A stretch of 64,000 bases of DNA from Paenibacillus jilunlii (GCF_900102965.1 NZ_FNGM01000007.1:246982-310981); one strand, 5' to 3'. Shown: positions 8,924 through 17,623, counted from the first letter of the stretch. The notes: generated by a model from the sequence alone, not told the origin. Numbers and translations are program-made.

Positions 8924-10297
8924 ATGGTCCCTACTACAGCCACGATTCGCGATCATTTAGCGGTGTATCTGTCGCAGCAGGGGATGTCCATTAACCAATT
9001 TGCCCGGTTATCCGGAATTAATCCAGGAACACTTAGCCGGGTGGTTGGGGGCCAGCAGCCAATTGCCATGAATCATCTGGAGCGGATTACCAAGGGAATG
9101 CATTTACCGGAGGACCATTTCTACAGCTTATATGTAGACGAGTGCTTCCTTCATTCTTCACCGACCTGGCGGCGGCTGCGGCCGTTTCTTTTGCGTTCGG
9201 CAGAACTTGGCCGTCTCGACTGTATTGAACAGGTGGTGCAGAATCTGCTTGAGAATCTGACCTACGCTCCAATGCTGTTTGAAGTAGCAGAAGGGTTATT
9301 TCAGCAGGGGCAGTGGCAGGCAGCAGCGTTATTATATAAGAATGTGAGCGCCAGTGAGAAATATCAGAATTCGGAGCGGCTCGCGGTATGTCAGTTCCGT
9401 TTGTTTCGAATTGCTCTGGGCGACGACCAGACCCTTAACTTACAGGCAGCCCTCCTGTTTGAATGTTATGTGGACCGGCTGGATGAGGCGGATCAATTGG
9501 ATGGATTGAAGCATCTGGTAAATGTCTATTATTCGCTGCACAAGTGGGATAAAGTAGATACACTGGCCCAGGAGATGCTACATGTGGCCACTCTCCGCTA
9601 TAATCTCCAGTGCCAATCGAACCGTAGGAATAATAGTGAGAAAACCCCGGAAAAACCGCTTTGCTTCTATATTCTCTACTCCCATCTGATGCGTGCAAGT
9701 GTATGCGAAGAGCACCGAGATTACACTTCGGCATTGAAGTTCGTTGCCCGCTATATGGATATAAGCTGGATACAAGAAATTGATGAAGAAGTGAAGCGGA
9801 CTATAGCTCAATTTCAAGAGTGGGGCATAGCCAACTCTTTGCTCTATCGAGTCATGTCAGGTCAGGTTGGAGCACTTACTGAATATTTGGAACATATCTC
9901 ATTCCAAAAAGATGAAATATTCGTAGCCCTGTATAATATCCTTATTACAGCCAACCTATATGATTGGAATATCGATTACATTTTAGAACAATTTGCTGCC
10001 TATATCCCTTATCGAACATATCCTACAGAATTTGGAGAATACAATCAACAGATTATGACGGACCAATACGCCAAATTCCTTGCTGAATTGGTGATTTATT
10101 ATACGAATAATAAAAATAAAGAGGGTATTAGCTTGATTCTGCATATTACTAGGTTCGAAAGCGAGAGTATCACAAAATGTATTGATCAACTTGAACAATA
10201 TTTAATTAAGAGATTATTACAGAGTAATAAATCAGATTCTTTACCGGACTGGCAATTCATCTCTCAAACTATTAACTCAATGCGGGGATTGGCTTAG
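8924..10297 (+). CDS. XRE-family regulator with TPR-like C-terminal region
   Basis: A 457-residue protein. Residues 8-65 form a Cro/C1-type helix-turn-helix (LAVYLSQQGMSINQFARLSG, then INPGTLSRVVGGQQPIAMNH). The remaining about 390 residues are rich in paired helices with Leu/Tyr/Ala spacing, such as EGLFQQGQWQAAALLYKNV and LVNVYYSLHKWDKVDTLAQEM, suggesting TPR-like repeats. This resembles peptide-responsive or sporulation-linked regulators common in Paenibacillus. No partner peptide gene was seen next to it. GGTGGTGCTTC precedes the ATG. Target and signal are unknown. Confidence 0.8.
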   Translation: MVPTTATIRDHLAVYLSQQGMSINQFARLSGINPGTLSRVVGGQQPIAMNHLERITKGMHLPEDHFYSLYVDECFLHSSPTWRRLRPFLLRSAELGRLDCIEQVVQNLLENLTYAPMLFEVAEGLFQQGQWQAAALLYKNVSASEKYQNSERLAVCQFRLFRIALGDDQTLNLQAALLFECYVDRLDEADQLDGLKHLVNVYYSLHKWDKVDTLAQEMLHVATLRYNLQCQSNRRNNSEKTPEKPLCFYILYSHLMRASVCEEHRDYTSALKFVARYMDISWIQEIDEEVKRTIAQFQEWGIANSLLYRVMSGQVGALTEYLEHISFQKDEIFVALYNILITANLYDWNIDYILEQFAAYIPYRTYPTEFGEYNQQIMTDQYAKFLAELVIYYTNNKNKEGISLILHITRFESESITKCIDQLEQYLIKRLLQSNKSDSLPDWQFISQTINSMRGLA

Positions 10298-10742
10298 ATT
10301 TAAAAGCAACCGTGGTCGATCCCTTTCGTACTTGTCGACAGTATAATCACATCTTGCTTATCTGACTTGCGATGCTTTAATATTCTGGCCAACTCCATTA
10401 CCTAGACCCTCAGTCCCGGAGCTCGTTATTGAGGCGGTTCTACCCCAGACAGATCAGCTGCGGCAAGCCCAATTGGAAAAAGCGAACTTAATTTACCAAC
10501 TTCCTGCTTTCCGAAAGTGCTAGTTGGAAAAAGGACAACTAATTCAGCCGATTCACACTCCTACCGGTGAATTTGTCTAAATTAACTCTACTTTTTCCCA
10601 CTATTCCCTCTTCACGGGGCTCTTTGCATACAATTAAATGTATTAATTCCACTTCGTATCTGTTCAGCAGATGATTAAGGATACAGCATAAGGGTAACTT
10701 AATCGTATCGGTGAGATGGTCAATGCTAAAGGGGGGTATACC
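10298..10742. other. Intergenic region without a gene
   Basis: There is no supported coding sequence or clear terminator in these 445 bases. The only recognisable content is three copies of the short dispersed repeat (listed next), plus the leader of the DUF2071 gene. An apparent minus-strand frame over 10539-10778 lacks a ribosome site and overlaps repeat copies. Confidence 0.55.
10471..10602. repeat. Second cluster of the GTGGAAAAAGGA dispersed repeat
   Basis: Copies lie at 10471-10494 (AATTGGAAAAAGCGAACTTA) and 10521-10545 (TAGTTGGAAAAAGGACAACT), both plus, and at 10580-10602, inverted (AGTGGGAAAAAGTAGAGTTA on minus). The two-direct-plus-one-inverted order matches the cluster at 4259-4390, and copy spacing is similar. 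Confidence 0.6.
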
Positions 10743-11501
10743 TTGAAGAATCATGAAATCCTTGCACATACAACGCATCGGCCTTTCCCTTTACCCCAAG
10801 GACCGTGGCTGATGAAGCAGACCTGGAATGACCTGCTGTTTGCACACTGGCCGGTGAATGAGGCCCATTTAACGCCTTATATCCCGCCCGGTTTAGAACT
10901 GCAGCAATGGGAAGGAACGCCTTGGATCAGTGTTTCTCCCTTCCTCATAGATCCGCTGCGGCTAAGAGGTTGTCCGCGCCTTCCTTTTGTACACCGGTTT
11001 CTGGAGCTTAATATCCGGACTTATGTCGTGAATAACGGAAAAGCGGGCGTCTTCTTTCTGAATCTGGATGCATCCAGCCGGTTAGCCGTTGGCACAGCGC
11101 GTGCGGCGGCCCATTTGCCTTACCGTTATGCCAAGATGAGCTGTCATTCGGATAGAGAATATATTCAATATAGCAGCCGAAAGCAGATTCCCGGCTATGG
11201 ACAAGCCGAATTTACCGGGAGCTACAAGGCCAAAGGAGCTTCTGTTTTCCATGCAGAGCCCGGAAGCCTTCTTCACTGGTTAACGGAACGATACTGCCTC
11301 TATGCTTCCGGCTCGAAGAACCGTCTCTATGTCGGGGACATTCACCATCTCCCCTGGACATTGCAGGAAGCAGACCTACAGATTGACACCAATACTGCAA
11401 CCCGTTCACTGGGGCTCATTCATGCTTACGATCCTTTACTGCTCACCTATACGAAACGTTTGGAGGTTCTATTCTGGCCGGTCAGAAGAATAATGCCCTG
11501 A
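10743..11501 (+). CDS. DUF2071 (YqjF-like) protein
   Basis: A 252-residue protein of the DUF2071/YqjF family, recognised from the N-terminal GPWLMKQTWNDLLFAHWPVN and YIPPGLELQQWEGTPWISVSPF, the central FLELNIRTYV and GVFFLNLDASSRLAV, and the C-terminal RLEVLFWPVRRI. The biochemical role is unknown, and members are soluble and cytoplasmic. A TTG start is preferred because AAAGGGGGG lies just upstream. An ATG nine codons earlier overlaps that ribosome site. The 3' end overlaps a convergent LysE fragment by 20 bases. Confidence 0.8.
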   Translation: MKNHEILAHTTHRPFPLPQGPWLMKQTWNDLLFAHWPVNEAHLTPYIPPGLELQQWEGTPWISVSPFLIDPLRLRGCPRLPFVHRFLELNIRTYVVNNGKAGVFFLNLDASSRLAVGTARAAAHLPYRYAKMSCHSDREYIQYSSRKQIPGYGQAEFTGSYKAKGASVFHAEPGSLLHWLTERYCLYASGSKNRLYVGDIHHLPWTLQEADLQIDTNTATRSLGLIHAYDPLLLTYTKRLEVLFWPVRRIMP

Positions 11502-11688
11502 TTCCCTGTATGCCAAAATAGATCCCGAATCCGATCAGCGAGGCGCCTGAGATCATGGAAATTCCCATCAGCATCCTATCGCTCAAAAAACGCCTTAGCC
11601 CCGTAGTAAGCAAAGCTACAATAATATCCCAGAGCGCCAAGCCCAGAAATATCGAGGGAAGCCCTTCATAACCCTTGCCAAAATTCAT
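11482..11688 (-). pseudogene. C-terminal fragment of a LysE/RhtB-type exporter
   Basis: Only about 68 residues remain, with two hydrophobic helices. The pattern LSDRMLMGISMISGASLIGF followed by GIYFGIQGI matches the last two helices of LysE-family amino-acid exporters (about 200 residues when intact). The preceding four helices are missing, because the LacI gene stop lies just 12 bases upstream. It is likely a decayed gene. Confidence 0.6.
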
Positions 11689-11699
11689 TACACCGGCCC

Positions 11700-12722
11700 T
11701 TAACGGGCCTTAATCATCTTGCAGGAGCCGCGTTTGAGCAGCACCGCATCATACACAAGATGCTGATTGCCTGAGCGTTCGGAAATGAGGTCAAACAGGA
11801 CGCCTACGCTTGATAGGGCCATTTCCGTACCCGGCTGGCTGATGGTATCGAGGGACGGATGATAATATTCAGCCATCTCGATCCCGTCAAAGCCAAGAAT
11901 AGAGATGTCATCCGGGATAGACAGCCCCGCGGTAAGCACGGCTTTGGCCGCGCCAATGGCAATCGTATCGGAGGCGGCAAAAATAGCCGTAAGTCCCTTG
12001 TTCTTGTTGAGCAGTCTCCGCGCCGCATTAAATCCCGAGCTGGGACTGTATTCACAATCCTCAACCAGCCCGGCATCGTAGGGCAGACCCTGCTCTTCCA
12101 GAGCTTTTTTGTAGCCCAAAAACCGCCGGTTGCCTGTGGTTTCATCCAATAAAGGAGACTTGGCCAGAAAACCGATATTCGTATGCCCGAGGGAGATCAA
12201 ATAATTGGTGGCCTTATAGGCTTCCTTCAATTCATTGATGATAACACTGGAGAAGATGGCCGGGTCCACCTCCTGTGTTGAAGTAATCGTCGTCAGCACA
12301 AAAGGAACCGTCAGCTGCTTGAACTTCTCTTCGGAATGATTATAGGTCCCGCCCATAAAAATAATCCCGCAAAGATTTTTCTCCTTAACCAACTGGATTG
12401 CCGCATTGATCTCATCCGTTCCATCCTCTACCTGCTGGATCAGAAACGGGTAACCCCGCAGATTGACCTGCCGCTCTATTTCTTTGATCATATTGGAGAA
12501 AAAAGGATTGGTAATCCCCTTGACCATGAGTGCAATGTTCTTGGACTGCGTAGTTTTCAAATTCCGTGCGTTGGAATTGGGAATGTAATTGTATTCCTTA
12601 ACCACTCTTAGAACTTTATCCCGGGTAGCTTTGCTCACCAGTCCCTTATTGTTGATTACCCTGGAAACCGTGGAGATGCCGACACCTGAAATCCGCGCGA
12701 TATCCTTGATATTTACGTCCAC
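11700..12722 (-). CDS. LacI-family transcriptional regulator
   Basis: A 340-residue repressor. The LacI helix-turn-helix is at residues 4-50 (IKDIARISGVGISTVSRVIN, then NKGLVSKATRDKVLRVV and PNSNARNL). The periplasmic-binding-like effector domain includes IALMVKGITNPFFSNMIKEI, LTAIFAASDTIAIGAA and DDISILGFDGIEMAEYYHPS. A GTG start follows TGGAGGCGTATT. It is the last gene behind two permeases and a binding protein, so it probably governs that transporter through the two AAACGTTTC sites at 16349-16364 and 16537-16553. The inducer is unknown. Confidence 0.88.
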   Translation of the reverse strand: MDVNIKDIARISGVGISTVSRVINNKGLVSKATRDKVLRVVKEYNYIPNSNARNLKTTQSKNIALMVKGITNPFFSNMIKEIERQVNLRGYPFLIQQVEDGTDEINAAIQLVKEKNLCGIIFMGGTYNHSEEKFKQLTVPFVLTTITSTQEVDPAIFSSVIINELKEAYKATNYLISLGHTNIGFLAKSPLLDETTGNRRFLGYKKALEEQGLPYDAGLVEDCEYSPSSGFNAARRLLNKNKGLTAIFAASDTIAIGAAKAVLTAGLSIPDDISILGFDGIEMAEYYHPSLDTISQPGTEMALSSVGVLFDLISERSGNQHLVYDAVLLKRGSCKMIKAR

Positions 12723-12746
12723 AATACGCCTCCATTTATGGGGAAA

Positions 12747-12770
12747 GGAGCTATATCGAACTATAGCTCC
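12747..12770 (-). terminator. Hairpin between binding-protein and LacI genes
   Basis: GGAGCTATA and TATAGCTCC form a perfect nine-pair stem around six bases. There is no long T-run (CTTTCCCC follows on the minus strand), so partial termination or 3' mRNA protection of the binding-protein transcript is more likely than full termination. Confidence 0.55.
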
Positions 12771-12791
12771 CTCACACCTGTTAACGTCCCC

Positions 12792-14366
12792 TTAGTTGAC
12801 AGGGACAAATTCAGCTAGTTGTTTCTCTACTTCGGCAATGACCTTGTCAACTCCTGCTTTTTTCAGCTGTTCGCGGTAATCTGCAACTGCTGCTTTGGGA
12901 TCTTTGCTTGTTTTGCCAAGCATCAGCTGGATGCCAAGCTGTGAATTCACGTTGGAAATGGCGGCGATTTCCGTGCTCACATTCGATGGATCAAAGCTGA
13001 AGCCATTGTAAGGGTCATCGATAGCGACTTTGTCCCATTCGGCATACAGGGAGTTGCGGATTGGGTTTTCTGTATCGCTCGGAACTACAAATTTGTCATT
13101 CCGCAGGGACCAGGCCGAGAAGCCGCCGGCATCCGTCTTTTCGTTATAGCCCGGAGGATTTTTTCTCACACCGTTATCCATAACATATTGCTTGCCTTCG
13201 ATTCCGTATTGAATGAGGTTGTAGTAGCTCTCATCGGTCATGAACTTCTCAATTACCATCAGGGAGCGTTCCGGATTCGCCGAGTTGGTGCTGATTACGG
13301 TCGAGTTGTCAACGCCCATCTTGCGTTTGATTTTTTTATTGGCTTCAGCAAACGTGAAGAAGTAAGGATCTGATTCCGGCTGCGCCTTCATATCCGCACC
13401 ATACTGGCCGATCCAGTCCTGGGCATGTGTCAGATAACCTGCCGAATTTGCTGCGCGGAAGTTATCCTTGCCGCCAAGCGTGGCAGACAGCACATCTTTA
13501 CTCCAATATCCTTTATCTGCCCATTCACGCATCTTCACGGCCCAATCCTCGAACTCCTGGGTGAAGGCCGGATGGAAGACGGTTTTATAATCCTCGGGAC
13601 TCTTGGTCACCAGGTTAAGCTCAGTTGAAGATATACCAGGGGCATTAAGCCACATATCCGTAGTATCGACCAGCATTCTGTACATATTCTGCGCATCTTC
13701 AGCTTTGCCGTTAATCGGAGGGAACGACTCATTGGCAACCACATTATCCATATATTTAACCATATCATCTATCGAGCTGATTTTATCCATACCGTATTTC
13801 TTCAGCAAGTCAGAACGGTAGGCATAACCGGTAGGCGTGTATTCGCTGTACAGACTCGGAACGCCATAAATTTTGCCCTTGTACTTGGTATTTTGCCAGA
13901 CGCTGTCCGGAATTTCTGCCTTTAGCTTGGGAGCTACTTTGCCGAGCATATCTGTAATATCCACCAATGCGCCTTCACTGGCCAATGTAAAATAGGATAC
14001 AGGCGCTCCTGGAGAGGCATGCGACAGATCAAACTTTTCCCCAGAGGCAAACAGCAGCGGGTACTTGGTCGCCGTATCCGGCCAGTCGATGTACTTCACT
14101 TCAATGGTGGCATTGAGATCTGCCTTCAGTTTTTTGTTAATCTCGGCAAGGATAGCCTTGTTGGCAACACCTTCACTGCCCCACAGATAGTACACCAGCT
14201 TGGCTTCCTTGGAAGTATCGACTCCGCCTGTGTTAGCAGCAGTTTCCGGTGTTCCCGACGCTGCCGGTGCATTGCCGGACTTATTGTTTTCGGATGAACA
14301 GGCAGTCAATACCCCGGTAAGCATGAGGACAGCGATTAAAGAAGACGCAATTTTTTTACCTTTCAT
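12792..14366 (-). CDS. Extracellular solute-binding lipoprotein (LplA type)
   Basis: A 524-residue binding protein with lipobox LTAC (Cys about residue 23), then a Ser/Asn/Thr-rich spacer. Large ABC binding proteins of the LplA/YtcQ type are characteristic of Paenibacillus oligosaccharide importers. Recognisable segments are KYIDWPDTATKYPLLFASGE, YGVPSLYSEYTPTGYAYRSD, and near the end NSQLGIQLMLGKTSKDPKAA. The AGGGAGGCTTATCGA ribosome site is good. Two permease genes precede it and the LacI regulator follows. There is no glycosidase nearby to indicate the sugar, and the ATPase (usually a shared MsmX type) is elsewhere. Confidence 0.88.
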   Translation of the reverse strand: MKGKKIASSLIAVLMLTGVLTACSSENNKSGNAPAASGTPETAANTGGVDTSKEAKLVYYLWGSEGVANKAILAEINKKLKADLNATIEVKYIDWPDTATKYPLLFASGEKFDLSHASPGAPVSYFTLASEGALVDITDMLGKVAPKLKAEIPDSVWQNTKYKGKIYGVPSLYSEYTPTGYAYRSDLLKKYGMDKISSIDDMVKYMDNVVANESFPPINGKAEDAQNMYRMLVDTTDMWLNAPGISSTELNLVTKSPEDYKTVFHPAFTQEFEDWAVKMREWADKGYWSKDVLSATLGGKDNFRAANSAGYLTHAQDWIGQYGADMKAQPESDPYFFTFAEANKKIKRKMGVDNSTVISTNSANPERSLMVIEKFMTDESYYNLIQYGIEGKQYVMDNGVRKNPPGYNEKTDAGGFSAWSLRNDKFVVPSDTENPIRNSLYAEWDKVAIDDPYNGFSFDPSNVSTEIAAISNVNSQLGIQLMLGKTSKDPKAAVADYREQLKKAGVDKVIAEVEKQLAEFVPVN

Positions 14367-14443
14367 TCGATAAGCCTCCCTTTTCTCTTCTATTTATGAG
14401 TTCCTTCATTTATAATAAACGCCCTTTGATAAGCAGACGTCCA

Positions 14444-15340
14444 TTAACCCTTTACTGCCCCGATCGTAAGGCCCGTTACGAAATAACGCTGTACAAACGG
14501 ATACAGGAGAATAATCGGCCCGGTAGCCAGCACAGCTGTCGCCATCTTGATGGATTGCGTTGGAAGATCAGCCGTATTAATGACCGCCCCCGAGTTGATC
14601 AAAGCCCCAAGGTTCGTCTGGTTGACCATGCGCTGCAAAAAGTATTGAAGCGGAAATTTATCGGGGCTGTCCATATACAGCATCCCGTTATACCACTCAT
14701 TCCAAAAGCCCAGCGCTGAGAAAAGTCCAATCGTAGCCAGGGAAGGAACCGCAAGCGGAATAAAAATCCGCCAATAGATACGGAAATCGCCGGCACCGTC
14801 AATAGTTGCAGATTCATATAAGGAGTCTGGAATCGCTTTCATGAAGTTGCGCATCAGGAAGATGGACCATGCGCCAACCACACCCGGCAGAATCATGGCG
14901 AACAGGCTGTCCTTCAGGTGGAGGTGCTTGACCATGAGAATGTAGGTTGGAATCAAGCCGCCACTGAAGAGCGTCGTGAAGTAAATCAGGAAAGAAAAAA
15001 AGTTGCGGTATTTGAAATCCTTGCGGTTAAGCACGAACCCGGCCATCGACATCATAAACAATCCAAGCACCGTACCCACTACGGTAATAAAAATAGTGAC
15101 CTGGTAAGCGTCCACCAGCTGGGTAGAATTGCCCAGCAGCATGCTGTAAGCCTTGAAGGAAACTTCCTTTGGCAGCAGCTTGTAGCCCTCGCGGACAATT
15201 TCCTGCTCGTTCATGAACGAGGAGGAGATCATCAGAGCAAAAGGAAATAAGCATACCAGGGCAAAAAAGGTGATGCTGACATAGCTGATCCCTTTGACAA
15301 TGAGACTTCCGGAGTCCTGTTTGATGGTTGTTTTTTCCAC
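14444..15340 (-). CDS. ABC transporter permease (LplC type)
   Basis: A 298-residue inner-membrane permease with six helices. It has the EAA motif SLYESATIDGAGDFRIYWRIFIPLAVP near residue 190 and the terminal VQRYFVTGLTIGAVKG characteristic of LplC/MalG-type subunits. The GTG start at MEKTTIKQ is preferred since AGGGGTGATAACC lies at proper distance. A GTG three codons earlier overlaps this site. It is second in the permease-permease-binding protein-LacI operon. Confidence 0.87.
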   Translation of the reverse strand: MEKTTIKQDSGSLIVKGISYVSITFFALVCLFPFALMISSSFMNEQEIVREGYKLLPKEVSFKAYSMLLGNSTQLVDAYQVTIFITVVGTVLGLFMMSMAGFVLNRKDFKYRNFFSFLIYFTTLFSGGLIPTYILMVKHLHLKDSLFAMILPGVVGAWSIFLMRNFMKAIPDSLYESATIDGAGDFRIYWRIFIPLAVPSLATIGLFSALGFWNEWYNGMLYMDSPDKFPLQYFLQRMVNQTNLGALINSGAVINTADLPTQSIKMATAVLATGPIILLYPFVQRYFVTGLTIGAVKG

Positions 15341-15368
15341 GGTTATCACCCCTGTTTCGTATCTGAAC

Positions 15369-16307
15369 TTAGAATAACGCGCTGTCCGGTTCGATCTTGC
15401 GTACGATAAAGTTGACCACCAGCACCAGAATCAGGCCAAATAAAGATTGGTAGAAGCCCACCGCAGCACCCATGGAGAAGTTGAATTGCCCCACTAACGA
15501 ACGGAAGACATAAGTATCAATGATATCCGTCTGCGGATACAGCACGGAGTTGGTGCCAATCAGATTATAGAACAGGTCGAAGGAGCCTTTGAGAATGCCG
15601 CCCATGCCGAACAGCAGGAGCAGAATGAAGGTAGGCTTCAGTATCGGCAGGGTCATGTAGCGGATCCGCTGCCAGGTGGTGGCCCCATCCATATAAGCCG
15701 CCTCATACAAATCATGATTAATCCCTGTGATCGTAGCGAGATAGACAATCATACCGTATCCGGTTCCGGCCCATATTTTGAAAGCCACGATTATATATTT
15801 CCAAATGCCCGGATCGGAATAGAATTCGTAGCGGTCCAGTCCGGCGCCCGCAAGCATTGTATTGATAAAACCGGAGTTGAAGTTGAAGATATTGTAGGCG
15901 AATACGCCGACGATAACCATGGAGATGAAGTTGGGAAGGAGAATGACAGACTGGGAAACCTTCTTGAACCATCTGCCCGATATTTCAGACAGCATAATGG
16001 CAAACACAATCTGAATGATATTTCCCAGGGCGAGGAAAACAATGTTGTAAAGCAGTGTATTTTTCGTAATATTCCAGAGATCACCGTTCTGGACCAGGAA
16101 CTCGAAGTTCTTCAAGCCGATAAAATCGCTCCCAAAAATCCCCTTGTTCAGGTTGTAATCCACAAATGCGACATAAGCACCAGGCATGACTGCATAGTGA
16201 AAGATCAGGAAATATAGCAGTACAGGCAGCAGCATGAGGAAAAGAACCTTGTTCTTCATCACTTCCCGGACAATATTCCGGCCCGCCAGCTTAACTCTTG
16301 TCAACAA
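15369..16307 (-). CDS. ABC transporter permease (LplB type)
   Basis: A permease of 312 residues with six helices and an EAA loop DLYEAAYMDGATTWQRIRYMTLPILKP. GAYVAFVDYNLNKGIFGSDFIGLKNFEFL after the first helix is typical of LplB-type subunits. The apparent upstream extension (about 38 codons) covers the promoter and operator, so the start is placed at one of two adjacent TTG codons (16307 or 16304), just after a GGAGGTG ribosome site. It is the first gene of the transporter operon. Confidence 0.85.
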   Translation of the reverse strand: MLTRVKLAGRNIVREVMKNKVLFLMLLPVLLYFLIFHYAVMPGAYVAFVDYNLNKGIFGSDFIGLKNFEFLVQNGDLWNITKNTLLYNIVFLALGNIIQIVFAIMLSEISGRWFKKVSQSVILLPNFISMVIVGVFAYNIFNFNSGFINTMLAGAGLDRYEFYSDPGIWKYIIVAFKIWAGTGYGMIVYLATITGINHDLYEAAYMDGATTWQRIRYMTLPILKPTFILLLLFGMGGILKGSFDLFYNLIGTNSVLYPQTDIIDTYVFRSLVGQFNFSMGAAVGFYQSLFGLILVLVVNFIVRKIEPDSALF

Positions 16308-16348
16308 GCCCACCTCCAATTTGAGCAATAAACAGCGTAGTGAGTGGC

Positions 16349-16364
16349 ATGGAAACGTTTCTAT
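16349..16364. promoter_or_regulatory. LacI/CcpA-type operator, proximal copy
   Basis: ATGGAAACGTTTCTAT contains the palindrome GAAACGTTTC. It lies about 20-35 bases downstream of the predicted transcription start for the transporter operon, a road-block position. A near-identical copy is at 16537-16553. The local LacI protein is the likely ligand, and CcpA is an alternative. Confidence 0.65.
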
Positions 16365-16391
16365 ATTCTTTTTGGAGCTCCCCTTGCGAAG

Positions 16392-16421
16392 AGCATACTC
16401 CCGAAATGTATGCGCTGTCAA
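16392..16421 (-). promoter_or_regulatory. Promoter of the LplABC-type operon
   Basis: On the minus strand, TTGACA (16421-16416) and TATGCT (16397-16392) are 18 bases apart. The operator lies just downstream. Confidence 0.6.
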
Positions 16422-16492
16422 TTGAAATATTTTTTATTTTGCAAGGACTAAAATTACAATTTTCGCGTTAATTCTTGCGAATCAGCTTTTTA

Positions 16493-16521
16493 TTGACATT
16501 TTTTTATCTTGCCGCTAAGAT
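16493..16521 (+). promoter_or_regulatory. Divergent plus-strand promoter
   Basis: TTGACA at 16493-16498 and TAAGAT at 16516-16521 with a 17-base spacer. The second operator copy begins about ten bases after the predicted start. The only downstream gene is the HELGH protein. Confidence 0.6.
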
Positions 16522-16536
16522 CGAGATAAATCAGCA

Positions 16537-16553
16537 ATGAAAACGTTTCTATA
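16537..16553. promoter_or_regulatory. LacI/CcpA-type operator, distal copy
   Basis: AATGAAAACGTTTCTAT matches the copy at 16349-16364 in all but one or two positions, and both continue with AT. The centre-to-centre distance is about 188 bases, compatible with DNA looping. Confidence 0.6.
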
Positions 16554-16716
16554 TCATTTTTTTTGTGAAAGCTCCCCCCTTTTTATATGATCTGACTGTA
16601 TGGTTAACTTTTAGATTTCAATAAACAGTAACATTTTTCTGCCAAAATCACTGGAGTTACTAAAAATTTTAGATTAATATAATGCTATACTTTTCGATAA
16701 GGCAGGTTGAGGCAAG

Positions 16717-17172
16717 CTGGAAGACCAATTATTTAATCAGACCGTCAATGAGCTGCTAGCCCTCTCAAACAGCAAGGTACAGGTAATACTAGAACCCAGG
16801 TTCCAAGATAACCGGTTAGTTGGCGGCAAATATCATTTAGCCAGCCATACCATTTTCCTATATAAAGAGGAGATTGTTAGACAATGCTGTGAACTGTTCG
16901 GTTCATCTCTCCGGCTGAAAGAATACATTGCGGTTGTATTAGCCCACGAGCTTGGGCATTCCGAAGATCAGGAGCTGGAGCTGCTTGCGGCAGCACTGGA
17001 TAGGCCGCTGACAGAAAGGGAAGAAGCCGAAATCAGATTAAGAATCGAAGAAAATGCGTGGGCATATGCGGTATCCTTGCTTACAGAGGCAGACCCCTCT
17101 TTTCTGCAATTCATTATGGAGGAGTCTCTCTTCAGCTACCGGAATCAACTCGACCGGTTCAACATTGCCTAA
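16717..17172 (+). CDS. Small HExxH-type putative metallopeptidase, non-ATG start
   Basis: An open frame of about 151 codons that contains no early ATG. It begins after an in-frame TGA at 16708-16710, and CTG at 16717 following GGTTGAGGCAAG is the best start guess. The translation has the zinc-binding HELGH motif in YIAVVLAHELGHSEDQELE (about residue 80). A glutamate-rich helix follows, with ENAWAYAVSLL about 45 residues later, which is the pattern of ImmA/IrrE-type or minimal zincin domains. Normal codon use and the intact motif argue it is real. No signal peptide is present, so it is probably cytoplasmic. Substrate unknown. It may be transcribed from the plus promoter at 16493. Confidence 0.65.
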   Translation: MEDQLFNQTVNELLALSNSKVQVILEPRFQDNRLVGGKYHLASHTIFLYKEEIVRQCCELFGSSLRLKEYIAVVLAHELGHSEDQELELLAAALDRPLTEREEAEIRLRIEENAWAYAVSLLTEADPSFLQFIMEESLFSYRNQLDRFNIA

Positions 17173-17182
17173 ACTAGTGAAT

Positions 17183-17214
17183 AAGGCCAAGTCCTCCTGA
17201 GAGAACCTGGCCTT
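17183..17214. terminator. Hairpin after the HELGH gene
   Basis: AAGGCCA and TGGCCTT pair across the region, extendable with AGT/ACC and one mismatch. There is no strong T-run, so it is a weak terminator or shared 3' hairpin with the convergent KGG gene. Confidence 0.45.
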
Positions 17215-17244
17215 GTACTTATACTATATTAATTGGGTGTTTAT

Positions 17245-17478
17245 TTAATTGTCACGTTGACGGGCCCGGGCTTCTCCGCCTTTGCGCCCCGCTTCCTCAC
17301 GGCTCATCTTGCCGTCATTCTCGCTGCTGCCTGAATTATTGCGGCTGCGGGCCTCTCCGCCCTTTTCCCCAATTTCCTGATAAAACTCACGGTCATGATT
17401 TTTTGCCGTGGCTTCGCCACCCTTACGTCCCGCTTCTTCGCGGCTCATCTTTTGGTCATTCTGGTTGTTCTGTGCCAT
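17245..17478 (-). CDS. KGG-repeat general stress protein (GsiB-like)
   Basis: A 77-residue hydrophilic protein with three KGG motifs: EEAGRKGGEATAKNHDREFY, EIGEKGGEARSRN and EEAGRKGGEARAR. These match the stress-induced KGG domain of GsiB-like proteins (B. subtilis GsiB, E. coli YciG). The role is hydration or general stress protection, probably through an intrinsically disordered chain. Its ribosome site AAAAGGAGCGAATTCGAA is good. It is monocistronic. Confidence 0.88.
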   Translation of the reverse strand: MAQNNQNDQKMSREEAGRKGGEATAKNHDREFYQEIGEKGGEARSRNNSGSSENDGKMSREEAGRKGGEARARQRDN

Positions 17479-17623
17479 TTCGAATTCGCTCCTTTTCGGG
17501 TATTGAGTATTTTTGTTGCACTTTTAATTTACCCGCACCCCGGAGCCTGAAACATAGATTCCGAGAATTTCCCGCTCGATTGCAAAAGCTATAACTACTT
17601 CCATAACACTGGATTAGGCACGT

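Larger units (their letters stand above)
16308..16716. other. Divergent intergenic control region
   Basis: About 410 bases with no gene, but with two divergent promoters, each followed by an AAACGTTTC operator (itemised separately). A TATAAT at 16678-16683 close to the next gene is a third possible promoter, although its -35 region is poor. Confidence 0.6.
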
